Shown one piece after another: positions 53,661-63,633 of a stretch of DNA of 64,000 nucleotides (its first letter is position 1; every line of letters begins with the position of its first letter). The notes beneath the pieces were generated by a model. The model worked only from the letters and a program-made list of their open reading frames with translations, ran no database searches and had not been told where the DNA came from. The position numbers were made by a program, and so were the translations under genes. Source of the DNA: Scopulibacillus daqui (GTDB lineage: Bacteria > Bacillota > Bacilli > Bacillales > Sporolactobacillaceae); contig NZ_JAFBER010000016.1 of NCBI RefSeq assembly GCF_016908855.1, positions 1 through 64,000 on the forward strand, written 5' to 3'.

Positions 53661-53895
53661 ATGGATCTCCTTAAAGTTGGAATAAATGCTTTATTTTATT
53701 TTACCACATGAGTATGATTAATAAGAAAGCTTTAAAATGCCTTTTATCATGGAATGAAAGAGCTGGCTGACGTCTTCTTATTTGATAAAATCATCATTTG
53801 TTGTAAACACTAAACCATCAATTATGGTATTCTGTATAAGAATAAAAATTTGCTAAAGATATAGAAGAATAAGGTCTAATAAAGGAAGGAACTTG

Positions 53896-55347
53896 ATGAG
53901 TCTAGTTATCAGCATTTTATTTACTCTTATTTTAATTTTAAACATATCTCTTGCCGCTGCGATTATTTTTCTTGAAAGACGCAACATTGCTTCCACTTGG
54001 TCGTGGCTGATGGTTTTAGTTTTTATTCCGATTGCTGGCTTTATTATTTATCTCATATTTGGCCGGAATTTGAGCAAGAAGAAAATATTTCATTTATCTT
54101 CAAAGGAAATTGATGAAATACAAGAGACTATCCAGAAACAAGAAAATGAACTGAGGCATGAATTGGTTCACTATAATGACCCTGTCATGGTAGATTATGA
54201 AGAAATGATCTACATGAATCTTAACAAAGGGCATTCTACTTTCACACAAGATAATCATATTGAAATCTTTACGGATGGACGTAAAAAGTTCGAAGCTTTG
54301 TTTGAAAGTCTGGAACAAGCCCGCGAGCACATTCATTTGCAGTATTACATTATTAGAAATGATGACCTCGGGAAAAAGCTGGTGAACATCTTAACAAAAA
54401 AAGCGAACGAGGGCGTTAAAGTCAGGGTTCTGTGCGATGACTGGGGGACAAGAGTCCCGAGGCGCTTTTTTAAGGATTTAAGAGCTGCGGGCGGCGAAGT
54501 GGCCGCTTTTTTTCCATCGAAAATCCCTTACCTTAATTTTAAATTAAACAACCGCAATCACCGTAAGATTGTTGTGATTGACGGTATATGCGGATTTTTG
54601 GGCGGTTTTAATGTAGGTGAGGAGTATTTAGGGTTAAGGAAGAAATTTGGCTACTGGCGCGATACCCATTTGAAAATATGCGGAAGTGCTGTCCATTTGC
54701 TGCAAAGCCGCTTTTTCCTTGATTGGAATAATGCATCGCACCAGCATTTGCTTCAATTTGACGAGAAATATTTTCCGAATATCTTAGAGCCGAAAGGGAA
54801 AGCGGGAATGCAAATCGTCTCAAGCGGCCCTGATTCGAAGTGGCAGCAAATAAAAAATGGCTTTATCAGCATGATTCATTTGGCAAAAGAGAGCGTATAT
54901 ATCCAAACGCCTTATTTCATCCCGAGCGACAGTGTTATGAATGCCCTTTTAATCGCGGCGCTTTCAGGGGTCGATGTCCGAATCATGATCCCTAATAAGC
55001 CGGATCATATCTTTGTCTATTGGGCATCTTTATCTCATATTGGCGAACTGCTTGATGCCGGGGTGAAATGCTATATTTACAACGAAGGCTTCATTCATGC
55101 AAAAACCATTGTCGTTGACGGGAAAATTGCCTCGGTTGGAACGGCGAATATTGATATCCGAAGTTTAAAATTGAATTTTGAAACGACCGCATTTATTTAT
55201 GATTCTCAAGTTTCTTTGGAGCTGAAAAAAACGTTTGAACAAGATTTAAAGAAATGCTGGGAATTAACGCCTGAAATATATAAGCAGCGTCCCAGACGCG
55301 TCAAATTCAAAGAATCCATCTCGCGCCTGTTATCGCCCATTTTATAA
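53896..55347 (+). CDS. cls: Cardiolipin synthase
   Basis: A 483-residue phospholipase D-superfamily enzyme that condenses phosphatidylglycerol. Two N-terminal spans occupy about residues 4-24 and 36-56. Two HKD motifs follow: NRNHRKIVVIDG and FIHAKTIVVDG with VGTANID. GGAAGG lies 6 bases before ATG 53896; the TTG at 53893 is an alternative start. Confidence 0.92.
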   Translation: MSLVISILFTLILILNISLAAAIIFLERRNIASTWSWLMVLVFIPIAGFIIYLIFGRNLSKKKIFHLSSKEIDEIQETIQKQENELRHELVHYNDPVMVDYEEMIYMNLNKGHSTFTQDNHIEIFTDGRKKFEALFESLEQAREHIHLQYYIIRNDDLGKKLVNILTKKANEGVKVRVLCDDWGTRVPRRFFKDLRAAGGEVAAFFPSKIPYLNFKLNNRNHRKIVVIDGICGFLGGFNVGEEYLGLRKKFGYWRDTHLKICGSAVHLLQSRFFLDWNNASHQHLLQFDEKYFPNILEPKGKAGMQIVSSGPDSKWQQIKNGFISMIHLAKESVYIQTPYFIPSDSVMNALLIAALSGVDVRIMIPNKPDHIFVYWASLSHIGELLDAGVKCYIYNEGFIHAKTIVVDGKIASVGTANIDIRSLKLNFETTAFIYDSQVSLELKKTFEQDLKKCWELTPEIYKQRPRRVKFKESISRLLSPIL

Positions 55348-55348
55348 A

Positions 55349-55373
55349 AAACTTGGCTTGTGCCAAGTTTTTT
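55349..55373. terminator. Terminator after cls
   Basis: AACTTGGC (55350-55357) pairs with GCCAAGTT (55362-55369), followed by T residues. It lies between convergent genes. Confidence 0.75.
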
Positions 55374-55379
55374 GCTTTA

Positions 55380-55910
55380 TTAAGCCTTGTCAATCGCAGA
55401 ATGACTTTTAAAAGCTTTATTATCCAAAATTTCAATTTCGGATTTTAATGTCCGTCCGTACTCTTTCGTATGGTTAACAAGATTAATAATATTCTGATGG
55501 GCTTTTTTTGCGCCCATAACAAGCAGAGGAACGCCAATGAAATGAAGCTTCAAACCTCTTGAGAAAAAGCCGCCAAAGGTCATGGCTAACGGAACAGTAG
55601 GAGAGGTATTGGATATAACAATCGGCTCTTTGACAGCCTGTTTTTCTTGAAGGATAAGAGCCAAATGGCGAAGTGCAGGAACTAACGCTTTTGAGTTGCC
55701 TCTTCCAAGTGTGTAGACTTTATTATTGTCTTCATCAACGCCGTGCAAGTAAAACTTTCCTCTATCTTTATAAGTTAATTTATTAAAAATGTCCACGCGG
55801 AGAATGTCTTCTTTTGTTGGTTGATGATCTAAAGGCAATTTATTAAGATGGTATGCAGCCGCCAAAGCAGATGAGTGTGTGCCTCCGAAACAATTGTAGA
55901 TATATATCAA
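55380..55910 (-). CDS. DUF3189 family protein
   Basis: A 176-residue protein. IYIYNCFGGTHSSALAAAYHL at the N-terminus, a Thr/Lys-rich middle, and ISNTSPTVPLAMTFGGFFSRGL near residue 110 match DUF3189 as I remember it. The GGTHSS turn and the SNTSP loop hint at ligand binding. Function unknown; the family is common in spore-formers. Confidence 0.78.
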   Translation of the reverse strand: MIYIYNCFGGTHSSALAAAYHLNKLPLDHQPTKEDILRVDIFNKLTYKDRGKFYLHGVDEDNNKVYTLGRGNSKALVPALRHLALILQEKQAVKEPIVISNTSPTVPLAMTFGGFFSRGLKLHFIGVPLLVMGAKKAHQNIINLVNHTKEYGRTLKSEIEILDNKAFKSHSAIDKA

Positions 55911-56098
55911 TCTGGAGCACCTCCCCTTTAAAAAAGATCTTATATGAGTTTTTATGATGCCCAGAGATGGAAGAATTTATAAAAATAAAAATGAATCTTA
56001 AAGCGCTTTTCGGAAAATAGCTTTAAGGCTGTTGGGGGACATTGAACCTTTTTGAGAATAAAAATATGAAGGGCAACGTTCAGCAGTAATGCAAAAAA

Positions 56099-56133
56099 GC
56101 AAGTGGAGAAAAAGACTATTTTTCTTCACTTGC
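56099..56133 (-). terminator. Terminator of the HAD gene, related to the hairpin at 103-139
   Basis: GCAAGTGGAGAAAAA (56099-56113) pairs with TTTTTCTTCACTTGC (56119-56133) with one wobble pair. T-rich sequence follows on the minus strand. The arm and the trailing TTCATTT are shared with the hairpin at the left edge, so both may derive from one mobile or duplicated sequence. Confidence 0.65.
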
Positions 56134-56171
56134 TTCATTTAGAGTTGGACAGCTGTTTTTAATAAAACGGT

Positions 56172-56972
56172 CTATTTGACAGGAAACGTTTCATCAAGAA
56201 GCCGATGAACAGCATCAGCTACGCTTGACACTTGATAGTTTGCCCGCGCCTTTACATCATCAGGGCTTTGATTCATGACGAAGCTATACGGCGTTAAGTC
56301 AAACATAGATAAGTCATTGTATGAATCGCCAATGCAAGCCATTTCCTGTACAGGGATGTTTAATCTGTTCATCAGTTTACTGAGACCGGCGCCTTTGGTA
56401 ATACCTTTAGGCATCACATCTATGCATCCGGATTCTGATAAGGTGACTTCGATATGATCGCCATAAAGGCTTTCCAATAATACTTTGACATCAAGCACAG
56501 CTTCGGTCGAACCGAGAAAAGTCAATTTGCTGGGATGGACTTTGGCGCCGATTTTAGAAATAATATTATGATCTTCCAAAATAGGCGAAAGAAACTTTTT
56601 AGCCAAAATTAAAGATTCATCTGAATGCTTTTCAATAATTATTTGGTTATGAGTACAAATAAGTGTTGTAAGGGCAGAATTTAATTTTCTGCCGGCATGA
56701 TAAAGATCATAAAACAGCTCGGGATCAAAAGTTTTTTCGGCAATGAGTTCCCCGGTTTTGGAATAAACGCTTGCCCCATTTTGGCCGACGCTGCAGCCTT
56801 TTATGTCTAATTGACTCATTATTCGACTGATATCGGGATACATTCTTCCTGAAGCAATGGCTATTTCAATACCCGATTCATTTGCTTTTTGCAGCGCTTC
56901 TCTGTCTGTTTCTGCAATTTTAAGATCATGAGTTAAAAGGGTGCCGTCAAGATCACAAACGATCAGTTTCAT
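56172..56972 (-). CDS. Cof-type HAD phosphatase
   Basis: A 266-residue HAD hydrolase of the Cof subfamily (IIB cap). Motif I is VCDLDGTLL, motif II ASGR, and motif III/IV KGAGLSKLMN...CIGDSYNDLSMF. It probably dephosphorylates sugar phosphates or flavin/pyridoxal compounds. ATG 56972 begins the canonical domain; upstream in-frame ATGs add about 34 non-family residues and are rejected. Confidence 0.87.
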   Translation of the reverse strand: MKLIVCDLDGTLLTHDLKIAETDREALQKANESGIEIAIASGRMYPDISRIMSQLDIKGCSVGQNGASVYSKTGELIAEKTFDPELFYDLYHAGRKLNSALTTLICTHNQIIIEKHSDESLILAKKFLSPILEDHNIISKIGAKVHPSKLTFLGSTEAVLDVKVLLESLYGDHIEVTLSESGCIDVMPKGITKGAGLSKLMNRLNIPVQEMACIGDSYNDLSMFDLTPYSFVMNQSPDDVKARANYQVSSVADAVHRLLDETFPVK

Positions 56973-57183
56973 CCTCTTCCCGACCTTTCTTTTATGTAAT
57001 AAATGATATAAAAAACCATTTAGCATGAATTGTAAACCTTTTGGAAGTAGACGTCCATTGATTCGCATAAACACTCAAAATATTTAATATGATTTTTCAT
57101 CCAAATCATGACTGGCAGATAAAAACATTGTTATAATGAAAAAAATGTAAAACTCAGACAGGTTTAAGAAAGAGGGGAAGAGG

Positions 57184-57708
57184 ATGATTGAAACGAGAAG
57201 GCTATTATTTAGAGAATATACAATGGATGATCTAGAGGCTTACGGAGCGTTGTGGGCTGACCCGGAAGTCGTTCGTTATATTAATAACGGCGAAACGAAA
57301 ACGCGTCAAGAGGCGGCCCAAAGCTTAAAAAGCTGGATTTTGCCAAGTTATCATGACGGGCTGGGACTGTTTGCGGCAGTTCTTAAAGAAAGCGGTGAAA
57401 TTATCGGCCATACTGGGCTTGTTGTTCAGGAGGTCGAGGATAGGCAAGAAGTCGAGTTAGGATACTGGCTGGCGCGCGATTACTGGGGGAAGGGGTTTGC
57501 TCTTGAATCGGCTAAAGCATTCAGAGACTATGCTTTTCATCAATTGGGATTGCACCGCCTCATTTCGATCATTAATCCGAATCATCCCGCCTCGATTTTT
57601 GTTGCCAGAAAGACAGGCATGACCTACGCAAAAACCGTAACGTTTAACGGGCATACTGCATTGGTCTATGCTATCGAAAAATCATCTTTTAACCCTAATA
57701 AGATATAA
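57184..57708 (+). CDS. GNAT acetyltransferase, RimJ/RimL type
   Basis: A 174-residue GNAT. METRRLLFRE-like start (MIETRRLLFREYTMDD), ELGYWLARDYWGKGFALE (acetyl-CoA loop) and FVARKTGMTYAKT are typical. It may acetylate ribosomal proteins, antibiotics or small amines; the target is unknown. GAGGGGAAGAGG abuts the ATG. Confidence 0.85.
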   Translation: MIETRRLLFREYTMDDLEAYGALWADPEVVRYINNGETKTRQEAAQSLKSWILPSYHDGLGLFAAVLKESGEIIGHTGLVVQEVEDRQEVELGYWLARDYWGKGFALESAKAFRDYAFHQLGLHRLISIINPNHPASIFVARKTGMTYAKTVTFNGHTALVYAIEKSSFNPNKI

Positions 57709-57742
57709 AAAACAAGAAGAGGCGGCGTCTCTTCTTGTTTTT
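57708..57742. terminator. Bidirectional terminator
   Basis: AAAAACAAGAAGAG pairs perfectly with CTCTTCTTGTTTTT around a 7-base loop, between the GNAT and HesB-like genes. Confidence 0.8.
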
Positions 57743-57777
57743 GCTGCAAAGTTTATGATGCAGTCGGCGGGCTTTCA

Positions 57778-58068
57778 TTAATCGGAAATTTTAAAGTCAA
57801 TGTCGTCCTTTTCCTGATTATAATCGACAGTAAGATGTCGGCTATCGAGGTACCAGAGTTCATCTTTTTCTATATAAAAAGTGATGCCGTCGACAGTTGT
57901 GGAAATACCTATTTCTTTTGGCTCTTCTTTGGCAATGCCCATAGAGAATGCGGCATGAATTGTACTGTCACCGCCGTATCTTACAAACAGTTTGATTTGA
58001 TCTCCTTCATTAAAATCCCATTCTTCTTTAAACCAGGAAACGGCTTCGGGAGTTACAGTTAATGACAT
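57778..58068 (-). CDS. HesB-like protein without cysteine ligands (YneR type)
   Basis: A 96-residue protein of the HesB/IscA fold. SLTVTPEAVSWFKEEW, IKLFVRYGGDSTIHAAFSMG and DGITFYIEKDELWYLDS match the YneR branch. None of the three Fe-S-ligating cysteines of IscA is present, so a cluster-carrier role is unlikely. It follows azoR by 19 bases on the same strand. Confidence 0.8.
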   Translation of the reverse strand: MSLTVTPEAVSWFKEEWDFNEGDQIKLFVRYGGDSTIHAAFSMGIAKEEPKEIGISTTVDGITFYIEKDELWYLDSRHLTVDYNQEKDDIDFKISD

Positions 58069-58087
58069 GACTTATCCTCCATTTAGT

Positions 58088-58726
58088 TTAGGTATGTTTA
58101 ATAAAAGAGTCTGCAGCTTTTTCCGCTTTAATCTTTGCTTCATCCAAGATAGCTTCCGCTTTATCAGGAAAAGCATTCATGCCTTCAACAAACAGATGCT
58201 CAAAATCAGTGATGCCGATAAACGCCAAAACGGTTTGTAAGTATTTATTGGTGAATTCCATTTCAACTGCAGGACCTTCAGAATAGATGCCGCCGCGAGA
58301 TTGAATGTGCAGCACTTTTTTGTTTGTCATTAAACCTTTTGGACCTTCAGGTGTGTATTCGAATGTTCTTCTTGCTATAACAATGTTATCGATATAAGCC
58401 TTCAGCATAGGCGGGAAGCTGAGATTCCACATAGGCGTCACGAACACATAAGCGTCAGCCGAAATAAATTGCTCAAGGATTTCTTCCATACGGTTGACAG
58501 CTGCTTGTTCATTTTCATTAAACGGAAGGCCGCTTGCCGCTTTTTCCCAAGCAGATAACACAACCCCATCAATGAGAGGAATTGAATCCTCATAGAGATT
58601 AACTCTTTCAATTTCAACATCAGGATGCTTGCGATGAAGATTTTCTATAAAATGTTCACCTACCTGCAAACCGAAAGATGTCTCGATGGGTTTTGGATTT
58701 GCTGTTATATAAAGTACTTTAGTCAT
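58088..58726 (-). CDS. azoR: FMN-dependent NADH azoreductase
   Basis: A 212-residue flavodoxin-like azo/quinone reductase. VLYITANPKPIETSFGLQVGEHF, FVTPMWNLSFPPMLKAYIDNI and LHIQSRGGIYSEG are family motifs. It reduces quinones by two electrons. It is preceded by a TTAC-N5-GTAA palindrome like that of doxX. AGGAGTGCAAAGAA precedes the ATG. Confidence 0.9.
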   Translation of the reverse strand: MTKVLYITANPKPIETSFGLQVGEHFIENLHRKHPDVEIERVNLYEDSIPLIDGVVLSAWEKAASGLPFNENEQAAVNRMEEILEQFISADAYVFVTPMWNLSFPPMLKAYIDNIVIARRTFEYTPEGPKGLMTNKKVLHIQSRGGIYSEGPAVEMEFTNKYLQTVLAFIGITDFEHLFVEGMNAFPDKAEAILDEAKIKAEKAADSFIKHT

Positions 58727-58771
58727 TTCTTTGCACTCCTAGCTTATTTTTTATGTTTAAATCATTATTAA

Positions 58772-58786
58772 CTTACATTTTGTAAG
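58772..58786. promoter_or_regulatory. Operator upstream of azoR
   Basis: CTTACATTTTGTAAG is a palindrome with perfect 6-base arms. It contains TTAC-N5-GTAA and shares TAACTTACAT with the doxX operator (35606-35618). In B. subtilis azoreductase is repressed by the HxlR-type YodB, so an HxlR site is likely. Confidence 0.6.
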
Positions 58787-58808
58787 CCTAAATGTCAATT
58801 AAAATGCT

Positions 58809-59045
58809 TCAATACATTGGATTTTCTTTTAAAAATGTATAAATGTTTTTAACAAGTTCTTCCGGCGTCTTTCCAGAAACGTATTCACCATTAACCAGCG
58901 CATAAGGGCCTTCTAAGCAGTAATCGCAAAAATTCAGGCAGTCATATTCAATAACATCAAGGTTAGGATCTTTCTCTAATTCCTCAAATGCATCCCAAGA
59001 ACCGCTGGCTAAATTGCTCATGCAAAATTCAATAATTGGATTCAA
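58809..59045 (-). CDS. yuzB: DUF1450 protein (YuzB)
   Basis: A 78-residue protein. [15 protein letters not shown] and [22 protein letters not shown] carry the conserved cysteines (one N-terminal, then C-x3-C-x2-C), and [17 protein letters not shown] is the conserved end. The thioredoxin-like fold with clustered Cys suggests a metal or redox role. Function unknown. Confidence 0.87.
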   Translation of the reverse strand: MNPIIEFCMSNLASGSWDAFEELEKDPNLDVIEYDCLNFCDYCLEGPYALVNGEYVSGKTPEELVKNIYTFLKENPMY

Positions 59046-59070
59046 AGCTTGTCACCTCGATTTCTGAAGA

Positions 59071-59099
59071 GAAAAACTTGGCGATAAGCCAAGTTTTGT
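59071..59099 (-). terminator. Terminator after the FMN reductase gene
   Basis: AAAACTTGGC (59073-59082) pairs perfectly with GCCAAGTTTT (59088-59097). Confidence 0.65.
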
Positions 59100-59116
59100 A
59101 ACTTTAGAGCAATGAA

Positions 59117-59641
59117 TTAGAGGAACCGTTTGGCCGTATGAATGAACTGTTCAATCAGATCATCCAGCTGTCTGATGATTTTTTCATCGGTTAATTTCAG
59201 TTCATTGTCGAAATATTGATTATCAATGACCATTTGTTCCGGTAATGTGAACGCATGCATGCCTCTTAAGACAATTCGCAAATTATTGAGCGCGTTAATT
59301 CCGCCTTTCCCGCCGCCGGCCGTAGCGGCAATGGCAGCGGGCTTTCCCTTGAAATAAGGTTTTCCAAGGTAATCTAAGGCATTTTTAAGCGCGCCGCTCA
59401 TGCCATTGTGATAATCGGGTGTGCAAATAAAAAAACCATCCGCAAGACTTGCACAGCTCCTTAATTTTTTTACCCCGGCATGTTCATTGTTGCCTTCTTT
59501 GAATATCGGCAATTCATGTATACCGACATCAAAAAAAAGCGTTTCTATTTGCTGCTTTTCTAACATAAATTGCACGGTCTTAACCAAACTACGAGTAGTG
59601 GATTTATCTTGTGCATTTCCGTTGATTAGACATATTTTCAT
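59117..59641 (-). CDS. NADPH-dependent FMN reductase-family protein
   Basis: A 174-residue flavodoxin-like NAD(P)H reductase. LINGNAQDKSTTRSLVKT is the FMN phosphate loop; TPDYHNGMSGALKNALDYLG and the Gly-rich AATAGGGKGG are typical. It could supply reduced flavin or reduce quinones or chromate. ATG 59641 is chosen, with AAGGATGAT upstream; the in-frame ATGs before it lie in or beyond that site. Confidence 0.85.
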   Translation of the reverse strand: MKICLINGNAQDKSTTRSLVKTVQFMLEKQQIETLFFDVGIHELPIFKEGNNEHAGVKKLRSCASLADGFFICTPDYHNGMSGALKNALDYLGKPYFKGKPAAIAATAGGGKGGINALNNLRIVLRGMHAFTLPEQMVIDNQYFDNELKLTDEKIIRQLDDLIEQFIHTAKRFL

Positions 59642-59806
59642 CGGTATCATCCTTATTATTAACTTATCACACCACATTATATCAATTCAAAAGTTTAAAT
59701 GCCTGCTTAATCAGTATAAATTTTATTACATCAAAGGATGTATTTTATCTACAACTATAGTATGATTTTAATGCTAATCCAGGATAAAATGTAAAGGTGA
59801 TGACAG

Positions 59807-60742
59807 ATGATAACGCAATGCGAAACAAGCGAAGAATTAGATCAACTCGTGGAAAGAGCAAGAGCCTATGCAAAAGAAGGCAAGGTTGCCGACTATATTC
59901 CGGCGTTGGGACAAGCTGATCCAAACGACTTGTCAATTGCTGTTCACTATACAGACGGCAGATGCCTTGCCGCGGGAGATACGGAAAAAACATTCACATT
60001 GCAAAGTATATCGAAAGTACTGACGTTGGCATTGGCGATTATGGATAATGGCGAAGACTATGTATTCGAAAGGGTCGGTATGGAACCGACGGGTGATCCG
60101 TTTAATTCCATTGCCAAACTGGAGACGATGATACCTTCTAAACCGTTAAATCCAATGATTAACGCCGGTGCATTGGCAGTGACCAATATGATAAACGGCA
60201 ACACTGTGGAGGAAAAGTTAGGCCGCCTTTTGGCATTTGTACACGATATGACCGGAAAGTCGCATATTACTTATTCAAGTAAAGTTGCCGAATCTGAATT
60301 TAAAACCGCTAATTTAAATCGTTCTTTGTGCTACTTTATGAAGGAGCACGGCATCATTCAGGGGGATGTAGAAGAGTTGATAGATCTGTACACAAAACAA
60401 TGCGCCATAGAAGTTAATTGCAATGATTTGGCGAGAATCGGTTTGGTCATTGCTAATGAAGGCAAAGACCCGGAAACAGACAGGGAAATTATCCCTAGAC
60501 AAATTTCCAGGATCGTGAAAACTTTTATGGTCACATGCGGAATGTATAATGCTTCGGGAGAATTCGCCATTAGAGTAGGCATTCCTGCTAAGAGCGGCGT
60601 TTCCGGTGGGATACTCGGCGCTTATCCGAATAAATTGGGAATTGGCATATGCGGACCGGCATTAGATGATAAAGGCAACAGCATCGCAGGCATCAAATTA
60701 TTGGAAATGATGTCGGCAAGATATGGACTCAGTATATTTTAA
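59807..60742 (+). CDS. glsA: Glutaminase
   Basis: A 311-residue serine-dependent beta-lactamase-fold glutaminase, converting glutamine to glutamate and ammonia. The catalytic S-x-x-K is in [11 protein letters not shown] near residue 66. [25 protein letters not shown] and a C-terminal [14 protein letters not shown] are diagnostic. AAAGGTGATGACAG precedes the ATG. Confidence 0.93.
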   Translation: MITQCETSEELDQLVERARAYAKEGKVADYIPALGQADPNDLSIAVHYTDGRCLAAGDTEKTFTLQSISKVLTLALAIMDNGEDYVFERVGMEPTGDPFNSIAKLETMIPSKPLNPMINAGALAVTNMINGNTVEEKLGRLLAFVHDMTGKSHITYSSKVAESEFKTANLNRSLCYFMKEHGIIQGDVEELIDLYTKQCAIEVNCNDLARIGLVIANEGKDPETDREIIPRQISRIVKTFMVTCGMYNASGEFAIRVGIPAKSGVSGGILGAYPNKLGIGICGPALDDKGNSIAGIKLLEMMSARYGLSIF

Positions 60743-60764
60743 AAATACCCTTTTGGAACGAATG

Positions 60765-60800
60765 AGAAGAACCTCAATCTTAGCTGGATTGAGGTTCATG
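60765..60800. terminator. Hairpin between convergent glsA and MFS genes
   Basis: GAACCTCAATC (60769-60779) pairs perfectly with GATTGAGGTTC (60787-60797). T-tracts are short. It overlaps the MFS stop. Confidence 0.6.
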
Positions 60801-61982
60801 ATTTCCAATAAGTTTTTTCTCTCCTGGAAGAAAAAGTGTAATGATAGTGCCAAGGATCGGTAAAATCACAAATAAATCAAAAACAACATTAACGCCATAT
60901 GTATCCGAAATCCATCCCATTAAAGTTGACCCAATCCCGCCGGCGCCGACACCTAAGCCGATCATAAGGCCTGAAGCCAAACCGATGTTGTTTGGCAGCA
61001 TCATTTGTCCGTATACAACAGTAATGGCAAAGGATGATAAAACAAAGAAACCGAACAGAAGAAGATCAATAATTGCTAGAACACCAGTGACATGCGGAAG
61101 TATCCATGCAAACGGAATAGTAATGAACATAGAGATGAAAAGAAGCCACTTATGGCTGATTCGATCCGAGTATCTCCCCCCCAAAAATGTGCCGACAGCA
61201 CCAGCAAACAAAAACAAAAAGGTTAAAATATCGCCTATTTTCAGCGGTATATTGTGATGCAAATAATAAAATGGCAGGAAACCGGCGACGCCGATCTGCG
61301 TCCATGAACGGAAGGTCACAACAATGGTTAATCCAACCAAACCTAAAATATGCGTTTTGCCTTCAACGGCTTTTTTGCGTTTTTTGCCCTCTTCTAAGCT
61401 TTGCTTATACCATGGAAGGATTTTAACAATAATTAGTGAGCCGGCAAGGCCGAATAACAAAAACCATCCAAGGCCTTTGATGCCTGTTGCCAGAAGAAAC
61501 AACGGCAGCATAAGCGGGCCGACCGCTTGCCCGAAGTTTCCGCCGACTTGAAAGATGGCTTGAGCTGTCCCTTTGGCTTGACCGGCTGCAAGGTGAGCGC
61601 CGCGCGAAGCTTCAGGATGAAATATGCCGGAACCGATGCCAGATATGCCGATCATGACAAGCAGCAGCCAATAAGACGGCATAAATCCGCTTAGAGCAAG
61701 CCCTAATCCGGTAATAAAAATCCCTAAAGGCAAAAACCACGGCTTTGGACTTTTGTCAGTAAACAGGCCAAAAAAAGGCTGCATAACCGATGACGTTAGC
61801 GATGATACAAGTAAAATCGCACCTGCTTGTGTATAAGAAAGATGAAAAGCTTCTTTATACAGCGGCATAAGGGCCGGCACGATGCCAGTAGTCATTAAAT
61901 CATTGATAAAATGCGTGGTGCCCAAACTAAAAAGTTCTTTTTTAGCTTTGACCCGCTTTTTCTGCTTTAAAGTAACTTCCAC
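60780..61982 (-). CDS. MFS transporter, fosmidomycin-resistance (Fsr) type
   Basis: A 400-residue MFS protein of 12 spans. GTTHFINDLMTTGIVPALMPL, GLFTDKSPKPWFLPLG, GIGSGIFHPEASRGAHLAAG and FQVGGNFGQAVGPL are hallmarks of the Fsr family. AAAAAGGAGG lies 8 bases before GTG 61982; in-frame ATGs further up precede that site. The natural substrate is unknown. Confidence 0.87.
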   Translation of the reverse strand: MEVTLKQKKRVKAKKELFSLGTTHFINDLMTTGIVPALMPLYKEAFHLSYTQAGAILLVSSLTSSVMQPFFGLFTDKSPKPWFLPLGIFITGLGLALSGFMPSYWLLLVMIGISGIGSGIFHPEASRGAHLAAGQAKGTAQAIFQVGGNFGQAVGPLMLPLFLLATGIKGLGWFLLFGLAGSLIIVKILPWYKQSLEEGKKRKKAVEGKTHILGLVGLTIVVTFRSWTQIGVAGFLPFYYLHHNIPLKIGDILTFLFLFAGAVGTFLGGRYSDRISHKWLLFISMFITIPFAWILPHVTGVLAIIDLLLFGFFVLSSFAITVVYGQMMLPNNIGLASGLMIGLGVGAGGIGSTLMGWISDTYGVNVVFDLFVILPILGTIITLFLPGEKKLIGNHEPQSS

Positions 61983-62228
61983 AAATTTGGCCTCCTTTTT
62001 ACATATCATTTGCATAATCTCAGTAAAGATTATTAAATATTGTTTTTAGTGTTGAAAATCACATATCCCCATTATATAGAAAATTGCTCTTCAATTAAAT
62101 AACAACCATTTTTCTTTAAAGCGATAAAGCAAATCAGTAAATGATATCAAGCGTCTGTGCTATAATAATATTAGAAATGGCACTTGTTAAGGAATAAGGG
62201 TGACTCCCGCTGTAAGGAGCATGGTATC

Positions 62229-62897
62229 ATGAAAATTGTATGTTTCGGCGATAGTGTGACACGAGGGGTATCTTATATCCGCGGCCGGCTGCGGATTATA
62301 AAAGAGACCTATCCGTCGATCCTTCAAGAATATCTGGGGGATCAAAACGAAGTCTTAAATAAAGGTGTTTTTAATGATAATTCGGATTTGCTTGTCAAAA
62401 GATTGGACAAAGATGTTCTCTCTCAAAAACCCGATGCCGTCCTAATCCAAATTGGAGGCAATGATTGCAATTTTCATTGGGATGAAGTTGCGAAACGACC
62501 GGACGATGAACACGAACCAATTGTTCCGCTGAATCGCTATCTGAACAATATAAAAGTCATGATAGACCAAATTAAAGAAATGGGTGCGGTGCCTATTCTG
62601 TCAACATTGCTGCCTTTAGATCCAAAACGTTATTATGAACATATTTCGCGGATGAACAATAAATCGATCGCACATTGGATAGCTGCTTGCGGGGGAATTG
62701 AACATTGGCATGGCATGTATAACAGAGCTTTAAAAAAAATAATAAAGTCAAATCATGTGTTAAGCATTGATATTCGAACAGCTTTTAAAGAGAGCAATGA
62801 TCTAAGCGTCCTGTTAAGCGATGACGGCATCCATCCGTCTCCTGAAGGGTATTCGGTTATGGCGGGAATTATAAAACAAGGCCTTCGAGGATTATAA
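62229..62897 (+). CDS. SGNH/GDSL hydrolase
   Basis: A 222-residue esterase-fold protein. Block I FGDSVTRGVS holds the catalytic serine, block III IGGNDCNF, and block V SDDGIHPSPEGY the Asp-His pair. No signal peptide, so it is cytoplasmic. ATG 62229 follows AAGGAG at 62214-62219; an ATG at 62184 lies upstream of it. Substrate unknown. Confidence 0.87.
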   Translation: MKIVCFGDSVTRGVSYIRGRLRIIKETYPSILQEYLGDQNEVLNKGVFNDNSDLLVKRLDKDVLSQKPDAVLIQIGGNDCNFHWDEVAKRPDDEHEPIVPLNRYLNNIKVMIDQIKEMGAVPILSTLLPLDPKRYYEHISRMNNKSIAHWIAACGGIEHWHGMYNRALKKIIKSNHVLSIDIRTAFKESNDLSVLLSDDGIHPSPEGYSVMAGIIKQGLRGL

Positions 62898-62921
62898 TTG
62901 ATGACAATGATATATATCGCT

Positions 62922-62960
62922 CAAAAATCCCTTCCCGTTTAAAACGAGAAGGGAGATTTT
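62922..62960. terminator. Bidirectional terminator between SGNH and DUF441 genes
   Basis: CCCTTC-CGTTT pairs with AAACG-GAAGGG, flanked by A- and T-rich ends. Confidence 0.65.
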
Positions 62961-62970
62961 ATATATGGAC

Positions 62971-63414
62971 TTATTTTAGCCATCCTGCAAACAATGATAA
63001 TATGCCCGCGGCAATGAGGGGCCCCACAGGCACTCCGCGCAAGAGGGCCACGCCGATAATCGTCCCGATCATCAGGCCGGTGACAACGGTCGGCGATCCG
63101 GTCAAAAGCCCCGCGCCTCTTCCGCCGAGCCAAGCAACCGCAATACCCACGGCAATCGCCGCCAGCCCATGCAAACTTTTAAAAGAATGCCAGAGATCCG
63201 ACAAAGAAACTTTTCCAAGCGCAATAGGCGCAAGCACACCCATCGTTAAAATGGCAATCCCTATTTTCATGCCGTAATGATTGACCCACTCTAATGGCTG
63301 GCCAGACGGGATCAGGCGAAGGATAATTAAGACAGCGCCTGCCGCCCATACAGCTAAGTTTTTTGATAGAATGCCAAGGAGTACAATAACAATTAATATG
63401 ATATAAGCATCCAT
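62971..63414 (-). CDS. DUF441 membrane protein (YtwI-like)
   Basis: A 147-residue protein with four spans. LLGILSKNLAVWAAGAVLIILRL, GIAILTMGVLAPIALGK and GRGAGLLTGSPTVVTGLMIGTIIGVA fit the DUF441 family. The ribosome site is weak (GGGGCA). Function unknown. Confidence 0.82.
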   Translation of the reverse strand: MDAYIILIVIVLLGILSKNLAVWAAGAVLIILRLIPSGQPLEWVNHYGMKIGIAILTMGVLAPIALGKVSLSDLWHSFKSLHGLAAIAVGIAVAWLGGRGAGLLTGSPTVVTGLMIGTIIGVALLRGVPVGPLIAAGILSLFAGWLK

Positions 63415-63633
63415 ATATCATTGCCCCATTTCTAGAAAATATTAAAATAGCCTCTCATTAGCTTTGGATATTGTTCATGGTCTATTTCGTGCCTCTTTTT
63501 AGAGGGTGTTCAAAAACGCTTAGAAATATAGCTATGTAAAACCATTTAAACAAAAGAAAGCATCCAAGTATTTGTTATAACCCAAATACATGATTTTTTC
63601 AATGCTATAATGAGGCGGGGAGGGGATGTAAGA